The notes beneath the pieces were generated by a model that was not told where the DNA came from, did not search any database, and saw only the letters and a list, made by a program, of their open reading frames with translations. Below are positions 44,811 to 54,936 of a DNA stretch of 63,594 bases, piece by piece (the first letter of the stretch is position 1; every line of letters starts with the position of its first letter). The translations under genes and the position numbers were made by a program. This DNA is from Prochlorococcus sp. AG-409-L21 (GTDB lineage: Bacteria > Cyanobacteriota > Cyanobacteriia > PCC-6307 > Cyanobiaceae): the NCBI GenBank assembly GCA_003215475.1, contig QCKH01000001.1, positions 140,085-203,678 on the forward strand, given 5' to 3'.

Positions 44811-45707
44811 ATGAAAATTGCGTGGGCTTTCCCTGGGCAAGGTTCTCAGAAAATTGGCATGGCTGAAGGAGTTTTAGCTCTTTCAGGAGCTCAAGAGAGG
44901 TTTGAATTTGCTTCAGAAATATTAGGCAGAGATTTGCTTGCTATTTGTAAGGGAGAGAGTAACTCTAAAGATGAATTAGGAGATTTAAATGATACTCGTA
45001 ATACTCAGCCAGCAATGTTTGTTGTTGAGTCATTATTGTTAGACGATTTGAAGAGACAAGGAAGAAAAGCTGAGTTGGTGGCTGGACATAGTTTGGGCGA
45101 GTTTGTTGCGCTTTACGCAGCTGAAGTTTTTGATTTCAAAACAGCTTTGGTTTTACTAAAAAGGCGATCAGAATTAATGGCAGCTGTGGAAGGAGGTGGA
45201 ATGACTGCGGTCTTAGGTTTTGATAGGTCTGAACTGGATGATTTGGTTTCTAATGTTGATGGAGTTGTTATTGCTAATGACAATAGTTTGGAACAGGTTG
45301 TTTTATCGGGTGCTGAAGAAGCTATTGATTTATTGACTGAAAAAATTAATTGTAAAAGAGTTGTTCCACTAAAAGTCTCCGGAGCTTTTCACTCTCCATT
45401 TATGCAAGATGCTTCCAAGGCTTTTGCTCTAGTCCTAGATGATGTAGATTTTTGCGATGCAACTATACCTGTCTTAAGTAATTCAGAACCTACCCCAACA
45501 ATTGAAGGAGACTTGCTGAAAGAAAGGTTAAAGAATCAAATGACCTCTGGAGTTCGCTGGCGAGAGATTATGAACATCATGGAGACCGAAGGAATAGAAA
45601 CATTTATTGAAATTGGTCCGGGAAAAGTTTTAAGTGGCCTAGCGAAGCGTTCAATTAATGGAGTGTCAGTTAGTCAATTATCCTCCGCAAGTGATTTGGG
45701 GTATTGA
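44811..45707 (+). CDS. fabD: Malonyl-CoA:ACP transacylase
   Basis: 298 residues. FPGQGSQ at the start, nucleophile Ser94 in GHSLGEF, and His194 in GAFHSPFM are all kept. It loads malonyl onto ACP. The stop overlaps the start of plsC (TTGA), so fabD and plsC are translationally coupled. Confidence 0.96.
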   Translation: MKIAWAFPGQGSQKIGMAEGVLALSGAQERFEFASEILGRDLLAICKGESNSKDELGDLNDTRNTQPAMFVVESLLLDDLKRQGRKAELVAGHSLGEFVALYAAEVFDFKTALVLLKRRSELMAAVEGGGMTAVLGFDRSELDDLVSNVDGVVIANDNSLEQVVLSGAEEAIDLLTEKINCKRVVPLKVSGAFHSPFMQDASKAFALVLDDVDFCDATIPVLSNSEPTPTIEGDLLKERLKNQMTSGVRWREIMNIMETEGIETFIEIGPGKVLSGLAKRSINGVSVSQLSSASDLGY

Positions 45708-46363
45708 AATTGAAAAGCAAATTTCGGAACACCCTGCAACCAAAGCCAAGTCTTATTTATAGAATTGTGAGTTATATGTTTGTTTTTCCTGTTTTTAGGA
45801 TTTTTTTTAGAGGGCATACTTCAGGAAATGAAAATGTACCTTTAAAAGGTTCTTTGGTAGTTGTCGCTAATCATGGCTCTCATTTAGACCCTCCTTTTTT
45901 GGGTCATGTTTTAGGAAGACCTGTTGCATTTATGGCAAAAGCAGAGCTTTTTAAGATTCCCATCATTTCTTCTATTATTCGAGCCTGTGGAGCATATCCA
46001 GTTAGTAGAGGGGCAAGTGATAGAGAAGCAATTCGTATTGCAACTGCCCGTTTGGATGAAGGTTGGGCCACAGGAGTTTTTTTAGATGGAACTCGTCAAG
46101 ATAATGGAAGAATTAATAACCCAATGGCTGGTGCAGCTCTTTTGTCTGCGCGAACTGGATCATTAATTCTTCCAGTAGCCATTATTAATAGTCATAAAGC
46201 CCTTAGGAGGGGATTCTTTTTACCAAGGTTTGTCCCTATATATATACGTATAGGTAAACCTATCTTGCCTCCTGCAAGTCGTAAAAAGAATGATTTATTA
46301 GCTACAACTGAACAACTTAAGTTTGTTATTAATTCAATGATTGATCAAGGAAGCTTGGCTTGA
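45704..46363 (+). CDS. plsC: 1-acyl-sn-glycerol-3-phosphate acyltransferase
   Basis: 219 residues. NHGSHLDP (His57 and Asp62 of the HX4D motif) and FLDGTRQDNGRI (FxxGTR motif, Asp in place of the usual Pro-Glu). These define PlsC acyltransferases, which make phosphatidic acid. TTG start inside the fabD stop; ATG options are too far in. It converges on the ydcF gene. Confidence 0.88.
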   Translation: MKLKSKFRNTLQPKPSLIYRIVSYMFVFPVFRIFFRGHTSGNENVPLKGSLVVVANHGSHLDPPFLGHVLGRPVAFMAKAELFKIPIISSIIRACGAYPVSRGASDREAIRIATARLDEGWATGVFLDGTRQDNGRINNPMAGAALLSARTGSLILPVAIINSHKALRRGFFLPRFVPIYIRIGKPILPPASRKKNDLLATTEQLKFVINSMIDQGSLA

Positions 46364-46366
46364 AAT

Positions 46367-46960
46367 TTAAAAAGAGTCTTTTGTAATTATTCCACTTATA
46401 GCTTTTGGTAATATTTGCTTGAGATCTTTTCCTGTCGTTACCCATGCTATTGCACGAAGGAGATCTATATGTCTTTTTCGATTCCCTTCTTCTTTGCAGA
46501 AAGAAGAGCATGGAACAGATAAACTTGTAACTCTTATGCCTCTACTCCCGCTAATAATCTCTCCAATTATCTTTGCTCTATTGAGATGGTAATCACTTGT
46601 GATTAGTAGTATATGGTTTACCTCTTCTTGCCAAAGTTCATCTACAATATAAGTAAAATTAGTCAATGTGTCCTTTGCTCTATAGTCTCTTTTAACAAGT
46701 GAAGATGGGATATTTTCTTTTTTGATAAGCCAATTTGAATATTCTAGATTGCTTCCACCACTAATTAATATTGGAAGATTTAATTGCTTTGCTATCTTTA
46801 TACCAGCAATTTCTCGGTTTATATCACCTCCAAGAACTAAAATTAATTGAGGTGATTGATGATTTAATATTGCTTTTAAAAATGGATATAAAGGTATAAT
46901 TAATATTACAGATATAATAGAAGTTGTTGCTACAAAATAAAGGTAATTTCTTGCTTTCAT
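46367..46960 (-). CDS. YdcF/SanA-like DUF218 protein
   Basis: 197 residues. One N-terminal membrane anchor, then LVLGGDINREIAGIKIA, ILISGGSNLEY, and LITSDYHLNRAKIIG, the DUF218 signatures. The DUF218 fold may bind nucleotide-linked envelope precursors; function unsettled. The ATG overlaps the tsaB stop by 4 bp. Confidence 0.8.
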   Translation of the reverse strand: MKARNYLYFVATTSIISVILIIPLYPFLKAILNHQSPQLILVLGGDINREIAGIKIAKQLNLPILISGGSNLEYSNWLIKKENIPSSLVKRDYRAKDTLTNFTYIVDELWQEEVNHILLITSDYHLNRAKIIGEIISGSRGIRVTSLSVPCSSFCKEEGNRKRHIDLLRAIAWVTTGKDLKQILPKAISGIITKDSF

Positions 46961-47634
46961 TTAATATCATTTACAGGTGATGTTGGATAGATTGGTAAAA
47001 CATCTTGCCAGAGACTTTTTTTCTTGTGCAAATGTGATTCTAAACTTATATTTAATAGCATCTTAATATCTTTACTTACATCTTCGGAAAATTCTATAGC
47101 AGGAGTAACTGTCGTCTTGGAAGGTAATAGATAGGGTGCTTTCAATTCTTTAATTTTAATCTTATTTGGATCATTGTTATTTTGCAGCAATTCATATTTC
47201 CCTGCTATAACTCCTCTTCTTTGAAGTTCTTGCGTTATCCAAAATAACTTTGTGCTTTTTTGATCAATTAGTTCCTTTGAAATTCTGTGGGCCATTAACT
47301 CAAAACTGCTTATTCCATCAACTTGACATTGCAATTGTTGAGCAAGTGTTCTTGCGAGTGTCACAGTCAATCTTGTTCCTGTAAACCCACCAGGACCTAT
47401 TGCAACCGCTAGTCTTTCAATTTGAGGCCAGAAACCAGATGGTAAAACCTCTTCTACATAATTAAAAAGATAATTAGATAGATCTTTACCAACTTTTTTA
47501 GTAGAGCTACGAAATGTTATTTTTGAATTCTTTATTTGTATTAAACCTATTCCAAGGTTTGCAGTTGAACTATGTAATGCTAATAAGAATTTGGCATCTT
47601 TAGAAAATAGGTTTGTATTGCCAGTTGAATTCAT
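46957..47634 (-). CDS. tsaB: tRNA threonylcarbamoyladenosine biosynthesis protein TsaB
   Basis: 225 residues. Actin-like fold start LLALHSSTANLGIGLI and the typical VAIGPGGFTGTRLTVTLARTLAQQL block identify TsaB, which supports TsaD in making t6A at tRNA position 37. The ATG overlaps the ycf34 stop by 4 bp and the gene overlaps ydcF by 4 bp, so three genes form a tight run. Confidence 0.92.
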   Translation of the reverse strand: MNSTGNTNLFSKDAKFLLALHSSTANLGIGLIQIKNSKITFRSSTKKVGKDLSNYLFNYVEEVLPSGFWPQIERLAVAIGPGGFTGTRLTVTLARTLAQQLQCQVDGISSFELMAHRISKELIDQKSTKLFWITQELQRRGVIAGKYELLQNNNDPNKIKIKELKAPYLLPSKTTVTPAIEFSEDVSKDIKMLLNISLESHLHKKKSLWQDVLPIYPTSPVNDIK

Positions 47635-47888
47635 GAAGGTAACGTTTGATTAGGACGTAATCTCATCCATCGTCCACTTTCTAAAGAAAAACTTTTGCAG
47701 TCTTGGACGTCCCATTCAATTTCTGCAAGATCTTTTTCATTTTGAGGATCTATCAGACTGATATGAATTACTGGCTGATTTGGTTCAAAATCAGGACTTA
47801 AGTTCAAATGCCTGACTCCATGCTGTTTCTCTACTGAGTGATAAGCCTTACAGCGATCGACCCATTTACAGTCAACGCAAATGCACAT
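47631..47888 (-). CDS. ycf34: Ycf34 family iron-sulfur protein
   Basis: 85 residues. The opening CICVDCKWVDRCKAYHSVEKQHGVRH with clustered cysteines is the Ycf34 hallmark, as are the end blocks VIHISLIDPQ and EWDVQDCKSF. In Synechocystis the homologue binds an Fe-S cluster and affects photosynthetic electron transport and pigment. It overlaps the start of the divergent cca gene by 8 bp. Confidence 0.93.
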   Translation of the reverse strand: MCICVDCKWVDRCKAYHSVEKQHGVRHLNLSPDFEPNQPVIHISLIDPQNEKDLAEIEWDVQDCKSFSLESGRWMRLRPNQTLPS

Positions 47889-49128
47889 CTCTTCAAGCTC
47901 TGAGACTGAAACTATTATTGAGGGTAATAGGTCATTTTTGGCAAAGAAACTTTTTCAAAGTCTGAAGCCCGAAATATGGCCTTTTAAATTACATGACTTG
48001 CCTGAAGGTTCTTTTCTGGTTGGAGGTGCCATTAGAGATGCATTATTAAGTAGGCAAACCTCTTATCCAGATCTCGACTTTGTTGTTCCTAAACAAGCAA
48101 TTAATATTTGTAAAAACCTTGTAAAACAATATGGAGGGAAAGCAGTTGAACTTGACATAGAAAGGGATATTGCTCGATATGTCATTCAAGATTGGAAAAT
48201 TGATATAGCAAGTCGGCTGGGAAAAGACTTGAATGAAGATCTTTTGAGAAGAGATTTTACTATTAATGCAATTGCATTGAAGATCTTTCCTGCCCCAAAA
48301 TTAATAGACCCACTAGGAGGGATTGAAGATTTACATAGTAAAAAACTTGTAGCGATTGCTGAAAAGAATTTGGTTGATGATCCATTAAGAATTCTTAGAG
48401 CATTTAGATTAATGTCTGAGCTGAATTTGAAATTAGATGCTAGTACTCAAAACTTGATTAGAAAAAATGTAAATTTGTTGAATAGAGTTGCCACTGAAAG
48501 AATAAAAGTTGAGATTGAAAGATTGATCAGGGGGCCTTGGGCTCATGAAGTCATTCCATTGGTAAAAGAATTTAAACTCTTGTCTCCCTGGAGAAGTGAG
48601 ACTCAAAAGGAAGAATTCGACGCCATATCTTTAAAAAATGTTTCTTCTTTCAGAGATTCTGAATTAGAGATTGCTTTACCTTTAGTTCGATTAACAAATT
48701 TATTAACTGAAGAAGGATTATGCAAATTAGGTTTTAGTAGGAAAACGATTAAAAGTTGTCACCTTTTAAAGAATTGGCTTAAAAGAAATGATGAATTTGC
48801 TTTTAGTGAACTCAATGAAATGGATAGATTCAAGTTACATAAGGACTTAGAAAGCCTTTTGCCTGCATTGATTTTGATGCTTCCTGTGAGTCATCAGAAG
48901 ATTTGGTTGGATCGTTGGAGAGATCCTTTAGATCCATTGTTTCACCCCTGTTCACCAATTGATGGCAATAGCTTAAAAGACCTTTTTCAGGCTCCTGAAG
49001 GACCTTGGGTTGGAGATTTAATTAACTTTTTAAGCAAAGAAAGAGCCTTTGGACGCTTGCATAATCGTAAAGAAGCTTTTCAATTAGCTCGTTACTGGTG
49101 GCAACATAACCAACCTTTTTGTGATTAA
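47881..49128 (+). CDS. cca: tRNA CCA-adding enzyme (nucleotidyltransferase)
   Basis: 415 residues. Catalytic block FLVGGAIRDALLSRQTSYPDLDFVV (nucleotidyltransferase motif A with metal acids DLD), then RRDFTINAIALK and the neck DDPLRILRAFR. It adds or repairs CCA tails. Its ATG start falls 8 bp inside the divergent ycf34 gene; no convenient later ATG precedes the catalytic domain, so the overlap seems real. Confidence 0.9.
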   Translation: MHISSSSETETIIEGNRSFLAKKLFQSLKPEIWPFKLHDLPEGSFLVGGAIRDALLSRQTSYPDLDFVVPKQAINICKNLVKQYGGKAVELDIERDIARYVIQDWKIDIASRLGKDLNEDLLRRDFTINAIALKIFPAPKLIDPLGGIEDLHSKKLVAIAEKNLVDDPLRILRAFRLMSELNLKLDASTQNLIRKNVNLLNRVATERIKVEIERLIRGPWAHEVIPLVKEFKLLSPWRSETQKEEFDAISLKNVSSFRDSELEIALPLVRLTNLLTEEGLCKLGFSRKTIKSCHLLKNWLKRNDEFAFSELNEMDRFKLHKDLESLLPALILMLPVSHQKIWLDRWRDPLDPLFHPCSPIDGNSLKDLFQAPEGPWVGDLINFLSKERAFGRLHNRKEAFQLARYWWQHNQPFCD

Positions 49129-49188
49129 CTACACATTAGTAATTCAGTTTTTACTGATTAGGTTCATTTCTTCTAGCCCTTTTGATTT

Positions 49189-49623
49189 ATGAGCGTCCGT
49201 CTTTACATCGGTAATTTGCCGCAAAATTTAAAAATTAAGGAGTTAGAAGAGCTCTTTTCTGCGATTGGAAAAGGGATTCGCTTTAAGGCTGTTTTAGATA
49301 GAGACACTAAGGTATGTCGAGGATTTGGTTTTGCCAACATTTCTGATGACAAGTTAGCGGAGGAAGTAATCGAAAAGCTTAATGGATTTGATTTTAATGG
49401 AAGTAATTTGAGGGTTGAACGTTCAGAACGTAAGGAATCTAATTCAAATTCTGGTAGACGAAATAATTCAGCGGGACATTCAAAAGGCAAAACAGCAAAT
49501 CGGAAAGATGTTAAGAAAGTTGTCCATAGCGATGCACCTAATAAAGAAGCACCAGATCCAAGATGGGCTGGTGAGCTCTCAAAATTAAAGGAACTGCTCG
49601 CTAATCAAAAAACTCCTGTCTAA
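49189..49623 (+). CDS. RNA-binding protein with one RRM
   Basis: 144 residues. RRM with RNP2 LYIGNLP and RNP1 CRGFGFANIS, then a Ser/Asn/Lys/Gly-rich tail and a C-terminal helical end PDPRWAGELSKLKELL. This is the cyanobacterial Rbp type, expressed in cold and linked to thylakoid mRNA localisation. It is alone between cca and crtB. Confidence 0.92.
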   Translation: MSVRLYIGNLPQNLKIKELEELFSAIGKGIRFKAVLDRDTKVCRGFGFANISDDKLAEEVIEKLNGFDFNGSNLRVERSERKESNSNSGRRNNSAGHSKGKTANRKDVKKVVHSDAPNKEAPDPRWAGELSKLKELLANQKTPV

Positions 49624-49643
49624 GGATTATTAGAAAGAAAAAT

Positions 49644-50555
49644 TTATTTTGTTTGAGCTATTAAATAGCTGATAGGAAGTTCAATAAGTTTCATCATTCC
49701 ATTGACATAAGCACGGTTATTAAATACGTCGTAATCAAGTCTTTCAATAGCGTTAAGTATCCCTCGATAAAGTCTTAAAGAAGTCCACACAGGCCATCTT
49801 GCATCTGCAGAAAGCCATCTAACACCCTCTTCAGATATTTCAAACCAATCTCGAGCTCGCCTTAATTGGAATGCCATTAGGGCCTTCCATTGCTCATTGA
49901 TAGTTCCATTAAGTAAATCCTCTTCGGAATAATCAAATTTTTCAAGGTCCTCTTGAGGTAAATAGATCCGACCTCTTGACCTATCTTCTCCAACATCCCT
50001 GAGAATATTCGTTAGTTGATTGGCAATACCAAGAGCAATAGCAGCTTTGGATGGATCAGGGGGATTACTCCATGGGGCATTTGTATAAGCAGTGTCTAAC
50101 CCCATAACATTTTGCGTCATAAGTCCTACTGTGCCTGCAACCCTATAGCAATAGAGTTCAAGTTCTTTAAAAGTAGAGTATCTAGTCTTCTCTAAATCCA
50201 TCCTTTGCCCATCTATCATATCTAAATATGGCTGAATTGATTGAGGGAAATTTTCGATAGTATCTGCTAATACATGATCCAACTCATCTTTGACATCTCC
50301 TTCGAAAATGTTTCTTGTTTTTAATTCCCATTGATCTAGGCGATCAGATAATTCATTTTTACTAAGTTTTTGAGCCTCTGGACTATCCATTAGCTCATCA
50401 GTCCTTCGACACCAGACATATATTGCCCAAATTGCTTTTCGTTTAATAGGTGGCAGTAAAAGAGTCCCTAAATAAAATGTTTTAGCCCATTTTGCTGTTT
50501 CTTTTCTGCATATTTCATAGGCATTATTCAGGTTTATAGGATTTGCTTTACTCAT
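49644..50555 (-). CDS. crtB: Phytoene synthase
   Basis: 303 residues. Two Asp-rich Mg sites: DELMDS (first DxxxD) and DVGEDRSRGRIYLP. The family start KTFYLGTLLLPPIKRKAIWAIYVWCRRTDE is clear. It condenses two GGPP into phytoene. It lies 48 bp after phytoene desaturase on the same strand. Confidence 0.96.
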   Translation of the reverse strand: MSKANPINLNNAYEICRKETAKWAKTFYLGTLLLPPIKRKAIWAIYVWCRRTDELMDSPEAQKLSKNELSDRLDQWELKTRNIFEGDVKDELDHVLADTIENFPQSIQPYLDMIDGQRMDLEKTRYSTFKELELYCYRVAGTVGLMTQNVMGLDTAYTNAPWSNPPDPSKAAIALGIANQLTNILRDVGEDRSRGRIYLPQEDLEKFDYSEEDLLNGTINEQWKALMAFQLRRARDWFEISEEGVRWLSADARWPVWTSLRLYRGILNAIERLDYDVFNNRAYVNGMMKLIELPISYLIAQTK

Positions 50556-50603
50556 TAAGTTACTTTAAGGGTTCAAAGGATTCCTGCTGAAATTGTATGA
50601 ACA

Positions 50604-52013
<1,410 letters not shown>

Positions 52014-52104
52014 TTAGATTGATTGCAACTGTAGTGAGAAATGGGACCTAAAATTTCTATATATTCAATTATTTATTTTCAGTTTTTTTTATTAGCGGTT
52101 TTTT

Positions 52105-52452
52105 ATGACTAAGTCTCTACTGAAATGTACAACACGGCATATACGCATTTTTACTGCTATAGCTGAGAATAATAATCTAATAGAGGATCAAAATCACTTG
52201 ACTCTGGATTTGGATCCTGATAATGAATTTCTGTGGGATTCGAAATCAATAGAAAAAATCCAGAAGAGATTTAGTGAATTGATTGAATCTCAAACTGGTA
52301 AAGAATTATCTGATTACACACTTAGGAAAATAGGCTCGGATCTTGAGTCTGATATTAGAAGTATGCTTCAGGCTGGTGAATTAAGCTATAACCCAGATTG
52401 TCGAGCTCTAAATTATTCAATGGGCCTACCTAGAACCCCAGATTTATTGTGA
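52105..52452 (+). CDS. ndhM: NAD(P)H-quinone oxidoreductase subunit M
   Basis: 115 residues, soluble. [51 protein letters not shown] and [16 protein letters not shown] match NdhM, a cyanobacterial/plastid-type NDH-1 subunit. The next gene starts inside its stop (GTGA), so they are coupled. Confidence 0.95.
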   Translation: MTKSLLKCTTRHIRIFTAIAENNNLIEDQNHLTLDLDPDNEFLWDSKSIEKIQKRFSELIESQTGKELSDYTLRKIGSDLESDIRSMLQAGELSYNPDCRALNYSMGLPRTPDLL

Positions 52453-53099
52453 GTCAACCACCCTATAGACCTTCCAGAAGGTCTTCACCTTCAAACTCCA
52501 GAAGAGGTGAAGAGTCAAGTTATGGATCAAGAGGTCGTTCTCAAAGAAGCTACGTAGGACGTCCTTATGGGCCCCCAGCTCAAAATGCTTCGGGTGTTGG
52601 AGATGGCGTCAATATAAACATGAATACTGGTACTATTGCAGTCTTGGCAGGAGTTTTGGTATTAGGGGTAGGTATTGGTAGTGCTATTACAAGTACTACT
52701 CAAGGTGGAGAAGGAAATATTGCCAGTCAGCAGCAATTGGATATGGCAGTTCCTGATCCTGAATTTTGTAGGCAATGGGGAGCAAGCGCTTTCGTTATAG
52801 ATATAGAAATGTATACAACTTTAAATCCTTCTACTAGCTTTGTAACTCAACCTTCGTTACAGCCAGGTTGTGTTATTCGGAGAGAAAACTGGTCTCTTTT
52901 GCAAAAGCAGGGTGCTATTACCAATGAAGATGTTCGAGAATGTAAGCAGCGAATGAATACATTTGCCTATATTGGTTCGATTCGCGATAAACCAATTGTT
53001 AGATGTGTTTATCAAGCAGATGTTAATGACAACAAATTTATTATTAAGGGAGTAGAAGATGAAGGTATTCGCGTTAATCAAGAGGCTATACAGTTTTAA
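52449..53099 (+). CDS. DUF3172-like cyanobacterial membrane protein
   Basis: 216 residues, GTG start. N-terminal ~55 residues are Arg/Ser/Pro-rich (disordered), then a Gly-rich membrane helix ([20 protein letters not shown]), then a soluble part with four Cys ([33 protein letters not shown]). It resembles the cyanobacterial DUF3172 family, function unknown. Coupling to ndhM suggests an NDH-1 or thylakoid link (inference). Confidence 0.8.
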   Translation: MSQPPYRPSRRSSPSNSRRGEESSYGSRGRSQRSYVGRPYGPPAQNASGVGDGVNINMNTGTIAVLAGVLVLGVGIGSAITSTTQGGEGNIASQQQLDMAVPDPEFCRQWGASAFVIDIEMYTTLNPSTSFVTQPSLQPGCVIRRENWSLLQKQGAITNEDVRECKQRMNTFAYIGSIRDKPIVRCVYQADVNDNKFIIKGVEDEGIRVNQEAIQF

Positions 53100-53101
53100 A
53101 C

Positions 53102-54067
53102 TTATCTTTCTTGTTGAGATTTAATCTTCTGAATAAAAGGACTATTAGGACTTGCAAAAATTGGCAAAATCTCTTTAGTAAATGCTTCTGCTGCTCTAGA
53201 TGTATAGCGTCCAGGATTGCTAATTAACTTTAGCTCTCTAGTTACTTCTAGATCTGCGATCATTGGTTTGTGGACTGTTCCAGCTAATAGTTCTCTTTCA
53301 ATAGATACTACTGGTAAGAAAGCCGCACCTAATCCAGATTGTACAGCATTTTTTATTGCTTCTAATGAATTTAGCTCCATTTCTATCCGAAGACGTTGAA
53401 TGTCTAATCCAGAATTTATAAGTAATTTATCAACTACTTTTCTTGTTGTAGATTGTGAATCAAGTGTGACAAAACCTAAGCGATATAAATCTTCCTTTGT
53501 GAGTTCTTTAAGCCTTGCTAACGGATGTTTCTGTGAAATAATTAATGCCAATTCATCAGTTGCATAAGGAATAATTTCAAGTAATTCATTTAGTTCTGAT
53601 GGAAGTTGACCACCAATGATTGCAAGGTCAATTTGACCATTAGCAACGCTCCAGCCCGTTCTGCGGGTGCTATGGACTTGAAGTTGAACCGATACATCAG
53701 GAAATTTCTGTCTGAACAAGCCGATCATTCGCGGCATTAAATATGTTCCAGTTGTTTGACTTGCACCAATGGTTAATGAACCACCTTTTAAATTATGTAA
53801 ATCTTCAATAGCGCCACATGCCTCATCACATTGGCTTAAAATTCTTTCGCAATATTTGAGTAATAACTTTCCCCCTTCAGTTAGTTGCGCTTTGCGTCCT
53901 CCTCTATCAAAAATTGCAATCTCTAATTGCTTTTCAAGGTTTTGAATTTGAAGGCTTACAGCTGGTTGAGTCACATAAAGACTTTCAGCTGCTTTTTTAA
54001 AACTACCCTCATGGACAATTGCCTTGAGGATACGTAGTTGATCTAGAGTGAAGGGCAGTTCGGCCAT
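53102..54067 (-). CDS. rbcR: LysR-type regulator, RbcR-like
   Basis: 321 residues. N-terminal winged helix [40 protein letters not shown], and a substrate-binding domain. The family branch with [24 protein letters not shown] and [17 protein letters not shown] matches the RbcR/CmpR/NdhR group, which controls Rubisco and carbon-uptake genes in response to metabolites. It is divergent from a Z-ISO-like gene and upstream of ndhF and ndhD, which fits an NdhR-type role too. Confidence 0.87.
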   Translation of the reverse strand: MAELPFTLDQLRILKAIVHEGSFKKAAESLYVTQPAVSLQIQNLEKQLEIAIFDRGGRKAQLTEGGKLLLKYCERILSQCDEACGAIEDLHNLKGGSLTIGASQTTGTYLMPRMIGLFRQKFPDVSVQLQVHSTRRTGWSVANGQIDLAIIGGQLPSELNELLEIIPYATDELALIISQKHPLARLKELTKEDLYRLGFVTLDSQSTTRKVVDKLLINSGLDIQRLRIEMELNSLEAIKNAVQSGLGAAFLPVVSIERELLAGTVHKPMIADLEVTRELKLISNPGRYTSRAAEAFTKEILPIFASPNSPFIQKIKSQQER

Positions 54068-54091
54068 GGCGGCTGCTTAACTTGCAGCAAA

Positions 54092-54108
54092 CATACAAAA
54101 TTATTATG
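54092..54108. promoter_or_regulatory. Candidate LysR box (CATA-N9-TATG, T-N11-A)
   Basis: Symmetric arms in the spacer of the divergent rbcR and Z-ISO-like genes, 24 bp from the rbcR start. LysR-type proteins bind T-N11-A dyads at exactly such places. Single occurrence; inference. Confidence 0.35.
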
Positions 54109-54164
54109 TGAGAACTTTAAGTCTCTCTGAAACTAAAAATGATTAGATAAAGCTTCTGCCACAA

Positions 54165-54902
54165 ATGTTTCCTGAAAATATTCATCACAGCAGCATAGTT
54201 ATGACTGCACTTTTGCTTGTATTTGCAGTCATTCATAGTGGAGGGGCTGCGTTTAGGAATCAAGCCGAGCGTTTGATTGGTGCTAGGGCTTGGAGATTAG
54301 TTTTTGCGAGTGCAAGCATTCCAATGGCTGCATTATTGATTTCATATTTTTTGGCTCATCGATATGACGGGGTAAGAATCTGGAATTTTCAAGGAGCTCC
54401 TGGAATAGTGCAATTTGTTTGGATTATTAGTGCAGTAAGTTTTTTCTTTTTATACCCAGCTACTTATAATCTTCTTGAGATTCCTGCTATAGCAAAGCCA
54501 AAAATACGACTTTATGCAAAAGGGATAATTAGAGTAACTAGACATCCTCAAGCTATTGGACAAATTCTTTGGTGCCTAGCTCATTGCCTTTGGATTGGTA
54601 GTAGTTTTGTTTTGGTTACTTCCGCAGGACTTATAGCCCATCATTTGTTTGCTGTGTGGCATGGAGATAGGAGATTGAAGATCAAATTTGGAGAAGCATT
54701 TGAAAAACTTAAAGAGGAGACATCAGTAATTCCATTTGTCGCCGTCATCGATGGAAGACAAACATTGCAATTCCAAGAATTTTTAAGACCCTCACAGCTC
54801 GGCATAATCATTGCTGTGTCTATATTTTGGTGGTCTCATAGTTTTATTTCATTGGCAATAGAATTGTTTTCATCTTCCAAGTTGGCAGAACTACTTGTCT
54901 GA
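54165..54902 (+). CDS. NnrU / 15-cis-zeta-carotene isomerase (Z-ISO) homologue
   Basis: 245 residues, about six membrane helices. Z-ISO-like blocks: VIHSGGAAFR (His24), FLAHRYDGVRIW, SFFFLYPATYNLLEIPA, VTRHPQAIGQILWCLAHCLWIG (Cys137, His140) and LIAHHLFAVWHGDRRLKIKFGEAFEKLKE, then the IDGRQ ending. Plant Z-ISO is a heme protein using His and a WCLAH motif, which this protein keeps. It would isomerise 9,15,9'-tri-cis-zeta-carotene between PDS and ZDS, both in this window. NnrU annotation is the alternative. Confidence 0.83.
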   Translation: MFPENIHHSSIVMTALLLVFAVIHSGGAAFRNQAERLIGARAWRLVFASASIPMAALLISYFLAHRYDGVRIWNFQGAPGIVQFVWIISAVSFFFLYPATYNLLEIPAIAKPKIRLYAKGIIRVTRHPQAIGQILWCLAHCLWIGSSFVLVTSAGLIAHHLFAVWHGDRRLKIKFGEAFEKLKEETSVIPFVAVIDGRQTLQFQEFLRPSQLGIIIAVSIFWWSHSFISLAIELFSSSKLAELLV

Positions 54903-54936
54903 AATGCCTACACTCACAAGGGTATGAACATAAGAA

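Noticed and set aside
49145-49156. CAGT/ACTG stem after cca
   Set aside because: Only four pairs; too weak to call a terminator.
52037-52058. AGAAAT/ATTTCT stem in the pds/ndhM spacer
   Set aside because: Six A/T-rich base pairs with a 10-nt loop and no T-run; too weak.
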